Below are positions 8,738-16,408 of a DNA stretch of 42,411 bases, piece after piece. Both the position numbers and the translations under genes were made by a program. Source of the stretch: Nostoc sp. 'Peltigera membranacea cyanobiont' 210A (GTDB taxonomy: Bacteria > Cyanobacteriota > Cyanobacteriia > Cyanobacteriales > Nostocaceae). The stretch covers positions 69,747 to 112,157 of the forward strand of contig NZ_NOLJ01000014.1 of NCBI RefSeq assembly GCF_002246015.1, in the 5' to 3' direction. The notes beneath the pieces are model-generated. The model was given only the letters and a program-made list of their open reading frames with translations. It was not told the DNA's origin and searched no databases. Position 1 is the first letter of the stretch. Each line of letters starts with the position of its first letter.

Positions 8738-9907
8738 ATGAATTTACCTGTAGTTGTAGATATTACTCTTGGCTTGGTTTTTATTTACTTGATTTTGAGC
8801 TTGCTAGCTTCGGAAATTCAGGAATTAATTGCCACATTATTACAATGGAGAGCAAAACATTTAAGAACTTCAATTGAATTACTTTTATCCGGTGGTAGTG
8901 AAACTGAAAAATCAGATATTATTAATGCAATCCATCTAGTACAGAAACTTTATAACGATCCTTTGATTAATACATTGAATCACCAAGCCAAGGGTAAATT
9001 AGAAAGGCATTTCCAGGAAATTACTAAAAACCCTGGCAAACTAGTACTAGAAAAACAAAGCGGCCCTTCCTATCTTCCTTCTGAAACATTTTCAAGTACT
9101 TTATTAGATACTTTAAAAATTCCTGAGCTAATTAATCATGTTAAACATCCTAGTGAAGAAGCAAAAACTAACTTACAGATGATATTAGCCTCTTATAAAG
9201 AACTTAAAAAAGGTATTAATAATCCCACTAGTGCAAGTTACACAAAAATTCAAGAAATTTATGGAGATATTGACCAGAAATTTATAGATTTTGTTAATAA
9301 GGAGTTACCTGATGAAGTCCCTGATAGTTTAATCAAGAGCCTTAGTGTAATTGCTCAACGTAGCAGGATAAAGATTGGCGATCTCACAGAGGAAGTGAAT
9401 CAATTTAAAAATGAAGTAGAAACATGGTTTGATCGCTCAATGGATCGAGCAAGCGGTGTTTATAAGCGAAATGCCAAAGGAGTTGCTATTTTAATTGGAA
9501 TATTAGTTGCCTTTTTAACCAATACTGATACATTTCACTTGGTTAAAAGACTATCAGAGGATTCGGTTATCCGCTCTACTATTACTCAAAGTGCAAGTCA
9601 ACGAATCGATTATATCAATGATGAAGCAGCCAGAAAGGAGATTGAAAAGCTATTAGGAAATGCTTCTATACCCATTGGCTGGCAAAATATTAATCAACAG
9701 TTTGAGTTATTAGATACAACGAAATCGAATAGAGTTTACATCAGAATTTCACAGGTTTTTAAATTAATTTGCGGTTGGATAGTCAGTGGTTTTGCTATTG
9801 CTATGGGTGCGTCTTTTTGGTTTGATATCCTGAATAAAATTATCAATGTGCGGAATGCAGGGCCAAAACCTGTTGCGTATACTAAGGATCAACCGTCTCA
9901 GAAATAG
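8738..9907 (+). CDS. Uncharacterised membrane protein with N- and C-terminal helices
   Basis: The 389-aa protein opens with a hydrophobic helix (VVDITLGLVFIYLILSLLAS) and a conserved-looking EIQELIATLLQWRAKHL segment. This layout is common to a broad, unnamed bacterial membrane protein family. Residues about 60-240 are hydrophilic and helical, rich in Lys/Glu. Two further hydrophobic segments follow near 248-262 (GVAILIGILVAFLTN) and 345-368 (LICGWIVSGFAIAMGASFWF). The layout suggests a cytoplasmic or periplasmic helical domain held between membrane helices. The start follows TTGGAGACTGTCA. No enzymatic motif is seen and I cannot assign a function. Confidence 0.8.
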   Translation: MNLPVVVDITLGLVFIYLILSLLASEIQELIATLLQWRAKHLRTSIELLLSGGSETEKSDIINAIHLVQKLYNDPLINTLNHQAKGKLERHFQEITKNPGKLVLEKQSGPSYLPSETFSSTLLDTLKIPELINHVKHPSEEAKTNLQMILASYKELKKGINNPTSASYTKIQEIYGDIDQKFIDFVNKELPDEVPDSLIKSLSVIAQRSRIKIGDLTEEVNQFKNEVETWFDRSMDRASGVYKRNAKGVAILIGILVAFLTNTDTFHLVKRLSEDSVIRSTITQSASQRIDYINDEAARKEIEKLLGNASIPIGWQNINQQFELLDTTKSNRVYIRISQVFKLICGWIVSGFAIAMGASFWFDILNKIINVRNAGPKPVAYTKDQPSQK

Positions 9908-9918
9908 CGTTTAAATTA

Positions 9919-10067
9919 ATATCATGTCAGCATAATTAGTTATGATTCCCACAGTCATTGCACCCCACCCCTTAATCCCCTCCCCGCTTGCGGGGAGGGG
10001 AGACAAAGCGTAGCTTTGGCGGGGTGGGGTTCTTCGGGTTTGATAAGTAATCAAGCGGACATGCTAT
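9919..10067. repeat. MITE-like hairpin repeat
   Basis: The ends ATATCATGTCAGC (9919-9931) and GCGGACATGCTAT (10055-10067) form imperfect terminal inverted repeats. Between them are nested stems: a CCCACCCC/GGGGTGGGG pair around CCCCTCCCCGC/GCGGGGAGGGG. A related GC-rich core occurs in the repeat at 28371-28480. It lies between convergent genes and may end transcription from both sides. Confidence 0.6.
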
Positions 10068-10070
10068 CAA

Positions 10071-11378
10071 TCAAAAAATAAAAATAACTTGGAGTTTTAA
10101 TTCTTTATTCTGACAAACAATCTCAATTTGCCTAATAAATTCTCGAAAGTAAAATCTTCGTTCTGTTTCCGACAAATCTAACCAAAATTGTGGTATAGAA
10201 ACAGCTTGAGCAACAGAACGCAAGTTAACTGGAGGGAGAATCGCCAACTTTGCTTCGAGTGCAGAAATTTCTGTGCGGAGTTTGTAAGCCCTTAACTTTG
10301 CTGTTTCGGCATCTAAAATTCCAGTTTCAATTAAAGCGGGTAACTGAGCAAGTATTTCTTGCTGACGAGCGATCGCTTGCCCTAAACTATTCTTGAATGC
10401 ATCCAACTGAGGAAAATTCATTCCTGCTACCGCCAGAGGTAAATCACGGCAAACGGTTTCAATGGTATGTTCCAACACCTCTTGATAGGGAATAGCTTTA
10501 CACTTAGGGCTTTGGGGACAGCTAGTAGAACGTAAATAAAGATACTCTTTATCTTGGTTGCGTTGGGTGACACGGGTAACTGTCAGATGCGACTGACACT
10601 CAGCACAGACAACCAACCCAGCTAGAGAACGCGGTGCGCTAGCAGTTCGGGATGGTAAACGGCTGTTACGGCGTAAAAGTCGGTCAACTTGGGCTGCTTC
10701 TTCCTTAGAAATTATCGGAATATGGGTATTGGAGATAATTTCACCATTTTGGTAAGCTGTATTGCCGCGATAGACTGGATTAGTCAGCCAGCGTCTTCCT
10801 GTGGTGACAGAGATTTTCTTGCCGTATTTTTTCGCCAAGTAACGTACTGAACCCCGCAGGGAACCATAAAGTAAAAAGTGTTCAAAAAAATCTTTGACAA
10901 CTGGTGAAGTACTGCGGTCAATGGTATATTTTCCCTTACCTCTGCGATAGCCGTAGGGAACTTTACCGGGTGGCGGTGCAACCTCAAGACGATTACGGGC
11001 GTGTCCTTGGCGGATGCGACGGCTACGTTGCTGACGTTGGATTGCGTGTAGCAAATTCAGCAAGTCAGCGCCCAGAGGGTAATTTTCGGAAGTGTAGGGC
11101 TGTTCAGTGGCGATTACTGATATTCCCATGACTTCAAGTTGATTGAGGCGATCGCTAATTTCTTCTACAGTATCTCCTAATTCTTCCAACCGACGAATCA
11201 GGAGATAATTTGCTGGTTCAGTTTGGCAATCTGTGAATAATTGTTGTAATTGCGATCGCAAAGAAGAGTCTGACTTGCCTAAATCTTCATAAACCCGATC
11301 CACCTCCCATCCCCAATCGGCTCGATCGGGAGAAGATTCTAATAGCGGATCGGTGTAAGAGTAAGCAATTATTTTCAA
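10071..11378 (-). CDS. Serine-recombinase-family protein with degenerate catalytic domain
   Basis: The 435-aa protein has the three-part layout of large serine recombinases. An N-terminal resolvase-like fold spans about 1-130. A recombinase domain spans about 140-240 (VPYGYRRGKG, TGRRWLTNPVYRGNTAY). A zinc ribbon lies at about 255-300 (CAECQS, CPQSPKC), followed by a C-terminal coiled coil. The catalytic motif is lost, however. The canonical YxRVS start is YSYTD here, removing the active-site Ser and the adjacent Arg. The DRLxR motif reads RRLEEL, lacking the Asp and the second Arg. It is therefore probably a DNA-binding or inactive relative, not a working recombinase. It is adjacent to the ABC pseudogene on the same strand. 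It is not XisF by N-terminal sequence. Confidence 0.85.
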   Translation of the reverse strand: MKIIAYSYTDPLLESSPDRADWGWEVDRVYEDLGKSDSSLRSQLQQLFTDCQTEPANYLLIRRLEELGDTVEEISDRLNQLEVMGISVIATEQPYTSENYPLGADLLNLLHAIQRQQRSRRIRQGHARNRLEVAPPPGKVPYGYRRGKGKYTIDRSTSPVVKDFFEHFLLYGSLRGSVRYLAKKYGKKISVTTGRRWLTNPVYRGNTAYQNGEIISNTHIPIISKEEAAQVDRLLRRNSRLPSRTASAPRSLAGLVVCAECQSHLTVTRVTQRNQDKEYLYLRSTSCPQSPKCKAIPYQEVLEHTIETVCRDLPLAVAGMNFPQLDAFKNSLGQAIARQQEILAQLPALIETGILDAETAKLRAYKLRTEISALEAKLAILPPVNLRSVAQAVSIPQFWLDLSETERRFYFREFIRQIEIVCQNKELKLQVIFIF

Positions 11379-11815
11379 AGGTTTAGTGCAGCATCACAAA
11401 GAAATAGTATCAGTTATAACTACTAGCTTGACGACAAAACATCAAGTGATACTGTCCGCCTAGTGCCATGAGTTCGTCATGAGTGCCTACTTCGATAATT
11501 TGACCGTGTTCTAGTACTACTACTCGATCTGCTAGTTTTGCCAAAGCGAGGCGATGGCTGACTACAACGGCTATTCTCCCCTTCGCTAGGTTACGCAAAA
11601 TATTGTAAATCTCATGTTCTGTTTTCGGATCGAGGTTTGCTGTCGGTTCGTCAAGGATAACTAGTTCGGCTGGAGAGAGTCGCAGCAAAGCACGAGCAAT
11701 CGCTAATCTTTGCCATTGTCCTCCTGATAGATCGATACCTCCTTCTAGCTGTTTGCCTAAGAGAGTTTCCAAACCTTGATCGAGATTTGAAATTACTCTC
11801 GTCAAACCAGCCTCA

Positions 11816-11844
11816 GCGTAGGCGTAGCCCGCCGCAGGCATCGC
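11816..11844. repeat. Small dispersed repeat inside the ABC ATPase
   Basis: A 29-bp sequence beginning GCGTAGGCGTAGCCCGCCGC is embedded in frame and adds about a dozen residues (MPAAGYAYAEAG) between the signature region and the Q-loop side of the ATPase. The same unit lies inverted at 15529-15559 in the same pseudogene. Partial copies occur near 15948 and 36130. Confidence 0.7.
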
Positions 11845-12384
11845 TTCCATAATCGCGTCATCATCCTGTATTTTAAGTAAATCCCCAAAAGCAACATTCT
11901 CCCGCACAGTAGTTGGAAAACGAGCGTAATCTTGCATCACTACATCAATACGCGATCGCAAATCTTTTAATGGGCCAACCAATAACTGCTGTTGTCCCCC
12001 GACGGCGGATTTGTTCCATTGCTCTAAAAATGGTACGGTAAAGTCCGTGCCAGCGTTCTATTAGTAAGGGTTGCAAGCTAAACAAGCGTATTTCTTTGGC
12101 GTATGTTTCCCCGGTTAAAATCGTTTTATATAAATTCATTTCCCGAAGAACACTCGCTTGGGTTCTTTCTACTCCCCAAGCTTGCTTACGGTATTTCACC
12201 TGCACATATATCACGGGGGTAACGCAGCTAAACAAAATTAGCGGTATCCACCAAGCAAGGGACACCGAAAGCAGTATGGCTGGAATGAAGATAAAAATTC
12301 CCTCTAACATCGTCACCAGCCTAAGAGGGTGTTTATAAAATAATTCTTAAGCAGTTGAACGAGTCTGATTACGGGCTAATCGAC

Positions 12385-12713
12385 CCACAAATAAAATATC
12401 ACCTTTATTGAGTATTCATGAAATTCAACATGTTCACTCTAAAAATTATAACAATGCTGCTCTATGCCTTAAGGTTAATATATATTTTCTAATTTATCAA
12501 TAAAACTTATCCGTAAGATACTTTTGTTTTCTATTTAAAACGTCTATTTTAAAGATAAACATGAAAAATATTTGTATAAATCGTAATTGAGGAAAATTGT
12601 GGTTCATTCCTTAAAAGTTAAGTAGCAAGTAAAACTAACTCTTTAAATCTTGTTTTGAAGAATAATTCTGTTATCAATGTATTGCATCTCTCGAACACTA
12701 TCAAGGGAAAAAT
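12385..12713. other. AT-rich leader inside the mobile unit
   Basis: About 330 bp between the solo IS end and the oxidoreductase fragment. The stretch is very AT-rich and holds no ORF or RNA signature. It probably includes the original promoter of the oxidoreductase gene. Confidence 0.35.
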
Positions 12714-13010
12714 ATGCCTAATTTATCAGAAAAGCACATTTCTTACTGGATTGACTCGACACCCACAGCTAATTTTCCACCACTTAGCAATAATCTATCT
12801 GTAGATGTTGCAATTGTCGGCGCAGGTATTGCGGGAATCACTGCTGCAAGACTACTTAAACGTGCAGGTAAAACCGTTGCGGTAATTGAATCGCAACAAA
12901 TATCTACTGGGGTTAGCGGTCATACTACAGCCAAAGTTACCTCGCTTCACCAATCGGCTTGGTACATTCAACCGGATACGGGCATCGTAATCATTCGCAA
13001 AAATCCGTAG
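12714..13010 (+). pseudogene. FAD-dependent oxidoreductase, N-terminal fragment
   Basis: The first 80 residues match a DAO-type FAD oxidoreductase start. They include the dinucleotide-binding motif VAIVGAGIAGITAARLL at about 34-50, the acidic end of beta-2 (VAVIES), and SGHTTAKVTSLHQ at about 68-80. Relatives are usually around 500 residues, often ending in a Rieske domain. Here the frame switches after SLHQ to unrelated text and stops at codon 99. The break coincides with an inverted repeat (CGGATACGGGCATC at 12973-12986 and its complement near 13031-13046), so a small hairpin element or a deletion truncated the gene. Confidence 0.75.
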
Positions 13011-13046
13011 ATTGGCAGTTCACAACAGCGGATGCCCGTATCCGTC
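12972..13046. repeat. 75-bp inverted-repeat element at the oxidoreductase break
   Basis: CGGATACGGGCATC near 12973 and GATGCCCGTATCCG ending at 13046 are perfect complements about 45 bp apart. The left arm starts just where the oxidoreductase coding text is lost. It may be a very small MITE or a recombination scar. Confidence 0.5.
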
Positions 13047-13252
13047 TCAAGCATCTTTATCCACAAATAGAAAATTAACAGACCACTAGCTTGTAGTTCG
13101 GGTTTTTTCTTTTCTGCCTTCACTTGAAATACTTATCAACATAGTCCACTTCAAGGCTACTTCCCTAACTCGAGTAATGAAGCCAGATCCTAATCCCCTT
13201 GTGATTAATGACAACTACGTTTGTTTAGAAGTAAGTAGCTTACCAGATACAT

Positions 13253-14218
13253 ATGCAACCAAATACCACAAAAGAACTTGAGTTTTCTACAGCTTTAACT
13301 CCTAAAAGCCGAATAACCTTGGCGAATAAAGAGTTACAAAATCAACAAAGGTATATAGCTAGGACTACTGTATTAATCCCTTTTCTTGGCTCAGTTCTCG
13401 CCATTGGATTATTGCCGCTATTAGGGATTGGTTTGATCGAATTATCGTTGTTGGTTAGTATGTACATTTTAACGGGGCTTGGAATTACTGTAGGCTTTCA
13501 TCGATACTTTGCACACAGAGCTTTCAAGTCAAACAAAGTGATAGAGATCACTCTAGCCATTCTTGGCTCTATGGCTGCTCAAGGACCTGTAATTTTTTGG
13601 GTAGCTACTCATAGATGCCATCATCAGTACAGCGATCAGCCCAACGATCCTCATTCACCTCGTCTTCATGGAAACGGAATTTATAATCAATTACGCGGAC
13701 TATACTATGCCCATATTGGCTGGCTGTTTGAGAGCTTGATTGTGAATCCATTAATTTTTGCCAAAGACTTGGTTCACAACCCTACCATTGTCAAAATTAA
13801 TCAGCTTTACCTAATTTGGATAATACTAGGTCTTGCTATTCCTACGGCTATAGAAGGGATTCTTACAGGAAGTAGTATTGGAGCATTCCAAGGGTTTATG
13901 TGGGGAGGAATTGTCCGAATCTTCTTATCTCACCACACGACTTGGTGCATCAATTCCATTACCCACGTCTTTGGTCGCTATCGTTTTGAAAACGCTGATC
14001 AAAGCGGAAATATTATTTGGCTTGCCATTGTAACTCTTGGAGAAGGGTGGCATAACAACCATCATGCTTTCCCCAACTCGGCAAAGTTTGGTATGAAATG
14101 GTGGCAACTTGATCTAGGTTACTGGGTTATCCGGTCTCTTGAAGTAACAGGTATGGCTTGGGATGTTAAAAGTCCAACACCAGGCATGATACAGGCTAAA
14201 CAGATTACTTCTGTATAA
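13253..14218 (+). CDS. Acyl-lipid/acyl-CoA desaturase (delta-9 type)
   Basis: The 321-aa membrane protein has all three histidine boxes of the class I desaturases: HRYFAH at about 83-88, HRCHH at about 120-124, and HNNHH near 268. Hydrophobic pairs lie before box 1 and between boxes 2 and 3, as in DesC/stearoyl-CoA desaturases. It would introduce a cis double bond at carbon 9 of fatty acyl chains in the membrane using a di-iron centre. The ATG at 13253 overlaps the end of a short uninterpreted frame and lacks a strong Shine-Dalgarno. It is intact but travels inside a composite mobile unit, which suggests gain as cargo or capture of a resident gene. Confidence 0.9.
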   Translation: MQPNTTKELEFSTALTPKSRITLANKELQNQQRYIARTTVLIPFLGSVLAIGLLPLLGIGLIELSLLVSMYILTGLGITVGFHRYFAHRAFKSNKVIEITLAILGSMAAQGPVIFWVATHRCHHQYSDQPNDPHSPRLHGNGIYNQLRGLYYAHIGWLFESLIVNPLIFAKDLVHNPTIVKINQLYLIWIILGLAIPTAIEGILTGSSIGAFQGFMWGGIVRIFLSHHTTWCINSITHVFGRYRFENADQSGNIIWLAIVTLGEGWHNNHHAFPNSAKFGMKWWQLDLGYWVIRSLEVTGMAWDVKSPTPGMIQAKQITSV

Positions 14219-14418
14219 GGCAATACTGTTAAGTTAAGGCTATGCAGTGCTAAGAATAACGAAAATAGGGGGACGATTTCGTGTGCCAGTACCTCGGTGT
14301 TTTAATCTTTTTGAGCGAAACTAAGAGGGTGTTTATAAATAAAAAATAAAGAGCACCATAGTCATTCCCTAAGACAGGTATTTTAGAAGAGACAGTCATA
14401 GTATTTGAATCAGGAGCA

Positions 14419-15367
14419 ATGAGTCGAAAACCTTATCCCACAGACGTTTCTGATGTCGAATGGGATTTGATCAAATCAATGATTCCAGCAGAACGTAAGC
14501 GAAAACGTGGAAAAAAGCGGGAAGTAGATATGCGGGAAGTAGTAAATGCAATCTTTTACATATTGCGTGCAGGTTCCTCCTGGCGAATGATGCCTCACGA
14601 TTTCCCGGCATGGCAAACTGTATACTCGTATTTTCGACGCTGGGAGCGTAAAGGGGTATGGCAAAAAATTCATTCAATTGTGCGAACGCAACTCAGGCAA
14701 CTCGAAGAACGAGACGTAGAACCATCCGCAGGAATTATAGACTCTCAAACAGTTAAAACAACTGAAAAAGGAGGAGTCAAGGGCTATGATGCAGGAAAAA
14801 AGATTAATGGTCGCAAACGCCATATCCTTGTCGATACGATGGGTTTGCTTTTAATGGTTGTTGTACATGCCGCTTCAATTCAAGACTGTGACGGAGCAAA
14901 ACTAGTACTAGATAGAAATTCAATACTCATTCCCTAAGCTGCATTTAAGGGACTTCCAGAAATTAAATTATTCAATTTTGGGAGCGACTATTGATCGTTA
15001 GATTCTTCCTCCACTGCTTCCCCTGCGCCCCCTGCTTCCCCTGCTCGCCAAAGCGATGGGATATTTTTTTAGTTGGAAGTCCCTAATTTGGGCTTCGGCC
15101 GGATATGCTGGAAAACTAGTTGATTGGGTTAGGTATTTTATTGGCTGTGCAATGGAGATTGTTAAACGCTCTGATGACACTTCAGGCTTTAAAGTGTTGC
15201 CTCGACGTTGGGTTGTGGAACGTACACTTGCATGGTTAGGTCGCTATCGTCGTCTCAGTAAAGACTACGAATATCATCCTCAAACTAGTGAAACCATGAT
15301 CTACGCCGCTATGACGCATCTAATGTTACGTCGATTAGCCCGTAATCAGAGTCGTTCAACTGCTTAA
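14419..15367 (+). pseudogene. IS5-family DDE transposase, interrupted
   Basis: The first frame (14419-14937) starts MSRKPYPTDVSDVEWDLI and contains the first catalytic Asp in AGIIDSQTVKT and the RKRHILVDTMG block with the second Asp. The second part resumes after the MITE with HLIWASAGYAGKLVDW and RRWVVERTLAWLGRYRRL (E/R-rich catalytic block), and ends RLARNQSRSTA at 15367. The two parts are joined by a +1 shift near 14912 (LVL then IEIQYSFPKLHLIW), either programmed, as in several IS5-family transposases, or a mutation. With the MITE at 14949-15083 in place no full transposase can be made. Confidence 0.85.
14949..15083. mobile_element. 135-bp MITE inside the transposase
   Basis: The terminal inverted repeats are GGGACTTCCA and TGGAAGTCCC, flanked by TAA at 14946-14948 and 15084-15086. 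Removing the element and one TAA restores transposase coding text (PKLHLIWASAGY). The interior contains CCCTGC-type repeats and no ORF, so it depends on a transposase in trans. Confidence 0.85.
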
Positions 15368-15528
15368 GAATTATTTTATAAACACCCTCTAAGACAAAGC
15401 TCTGGAAGTCGTTGCACTCCCTTTTCGGTCAACTGCACCAAATTGAGCAAATCGGGTGTTTCAAACAGAGCAATATCTTCAAAAGTGGCAACCTTTTCAA
15501 TTACTTGTCCTTGGACAAAGCCGAAAAT

Positions 15529-15559
15529 GCGATGCCTGCGGCGGGCTACGCCTACACGC
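15529..15559. repeat. Small dispersed repeat inside the ABC permease
   Basis: This is an inverted copy of the unit at 11816-11844 (GCGATGCCTGCGGCGGGCTA start). It adds residues (VGVARRRHRI) between SLR and FGFVQGQV of the membrane domain without breaking the frame. Two insertions of the same repeat in one gene suggest active spread of the repeat through coding DNA. Confidence 0.65.
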
Positions 15560-15961
15560 AGAGAAGTATACACAAAGGCATTGATGTTAGCGATCGCATC
15601 ACTGACCAAATTTACCAGCAGTGAACCTGCAATACTGTACAGTAGCAGCGGTTGCGAAAGTATCAGGGCGATGGCATTCTGCGTTGTCCCCGTACTCAAT
15701 AAGCGAGTAATTTCATCAATGATCGTTTTGTTGAGCCAAATGGCGATCGCTGGGCCTGCACCACCCAGTAATGTCAGGATTGTTACATAGCGTAGCTCCT
15801 TTGGAACTACCTGTATCACTGTTGCTACACTCCGGCGAAATGCTTGGAATGGAGAAATTTCAATTATTTGCATATATTTTAAAGTAGCAAATAATAGCAA
15901 AATTCCCAGACAGACGTTGTGATCTCAATTCAACTCGTAGAGAAGTGCGGGCTACGCCTAA

Positions 15962-16165
15962 GCACTATGGCTACCGAGAGAAGGCGATCGCATTATCGCC
16001 TATGCCGACCACCTAGAATCAGAAGTTTATAGCCTCCATTACTTAGTCCGTTCTGTTAAGCCTGGTACATTTTCTTGGTCTGGTACTCAAGTACATTTGC
16101 AATATGCACCAGAAGAATTTGGCCGTACTGCTGAGTCTACAGTGGTACTGGAGTATGATGAGTAA
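15962..16165 (+). pseudogene. C-terminal fragment of a bacterial alpha-2-macroglobulin-like protein
   Basis: A frame without its own start reads GDRIIAYADHLESEVYSLHY, then LVRSVKPGTFSW, and ends YAPEEFGRTAESTVVL plus EYDE and a stop at 16165. This is the characteristic tail of large bacterial alpha-2-macroglobulin family proteins (over 1500 residues). A probable frameshift lies just upstream, near the GCGATCGC at 15984. The rest of the gene is absent, so this is a relic next to the ABC pseudogene; the two may have been joined by a deletion. Confidence 0.7.
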
Positions 16166-16263
16166 TTATTGATACTATATTTAGCTATAACAAATCTCAA
16201 AATCTTTCCAAGTATATACGAGTCTGCTTTCCAATCTTAGCTAGAGTAGAACGCTTAACTCAC

Positions 16264-16408
16264 ATCTTGCACCTAGCCCTAGCGATTAGAAATCGCGGCT
16301 ATACAAACCAAGTCCGCCTGCGCGGACTAACGCAAAATCAATGTGTTTCAACCCGCGCAGGCGGGTTTTGCCTGTGTAGCCGCGACTTCCAGCCGCCTGG
16401 TGCAAGAT
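16264..16408. repeat. 145-bp palindromic MITE-like element
   Basis: The arms begin ATCTTGCACC and end GGTGCAAGAT. They continue inward through ATCGCGGCTATACA / TGTGTAGCCGCGACT and GTCCGCCTGCGCGG / CCGCGCAGGCGGG. The whole element can fold into one long hairpin. It has no coding potential, and similar hairpins are widespread in Nostocales. It separates the decayed region from the halogenase cassette. Confidence 0.75.

Larger units (their letters stand above)
12325..15389. mobile_element. Composite IS5-like mobile unit carrying a desaturase
   Basis: The 3065-bp unit is inserted in the ABC gene. Its left 60 bp (12325-12384) are a near-perfect inverted copy (59 of 60) of its right 60 bp (15330-15389), that is, of the transposase 3' end and terminal repeat. 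TAA (within CTAAG) flanks both ends at 12322-12324 and 15390-15392, and removing one copy restores the ABC reading frame. The interior carries a truncated FAD oxidoreductase, a desaturase and a whole IS copy. The simplest reading is a composite transposon whose left IS has been deleted down to one end, still potentially mobilised by an intact transposase elsewhere. Confidence 0.82.
14325..15389 (+). mobile_element. IS5-family insertion sequence
   Basis: The terminal inverted repeats are GAGGGTGTTTATAAA (from 14325) and TTTATAAACACCCTC (to 15389), flanked by TAA on both sides (14322-14324 and 15390-15392). The 1065 bp include a 135-bp MITE plus its 3-bp duplication, leaving about 927 bp. This is a usual size for IS1031/IS427-like members with two overlapping transposase frames. 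Confidence 0.85.
11410..15873 (-). pseudogene. ABC exporter (permease-ATPase), broken by insertion and deletion
   Basis: Three pieces of one half-size ABC transporter are read on the minus strand. The N-terminal part of the membrane domain is 15873-15391 (ATG at 15873, MQIIEISPFQAF). A second permease piece is 12324-11985, and an ATPase piece is 11980-11410. The first two rejoin exactly in frame (LPELCL-R-LVTMLEG) when the mobile unit and one TAA copy are removed. The second junction is a deletion with frameshift: permease text ending GTTAVIGW runs directly into the ATPase at PLKDLRSRIDVVMQDY, so the rest of the permease and the Walker A loop are missing. Q-loop (VMQDYARFP), signature (LSGGQWQRL), Walker B (LVILDEPTANLD) and H-loop (VVSHRL) remain. 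It is clearly non-functional. Confidence 0.9.

Noticed and set aside
10071..11378. Naming the recombinase XisF (heterocyst excision recombinase)
   Set aside because: The N-terminal catalytic motif of an active recombinase is missing, and no excisable element with matching direct repeats or nif gene is present.
14998..15180. Minus-strand frame across the MITE
   Set aside because: It is translated from CCCTGC repeats and from antisense transposase sequence; not a gene.
12325..15389. Integrative element driven by the neighbouring serine recombinase
   Set aside because: The unit's ends are IS5-type inverted repeats with a TAA duplication, and the recombinase lacks its catalytic residues and lies outside.
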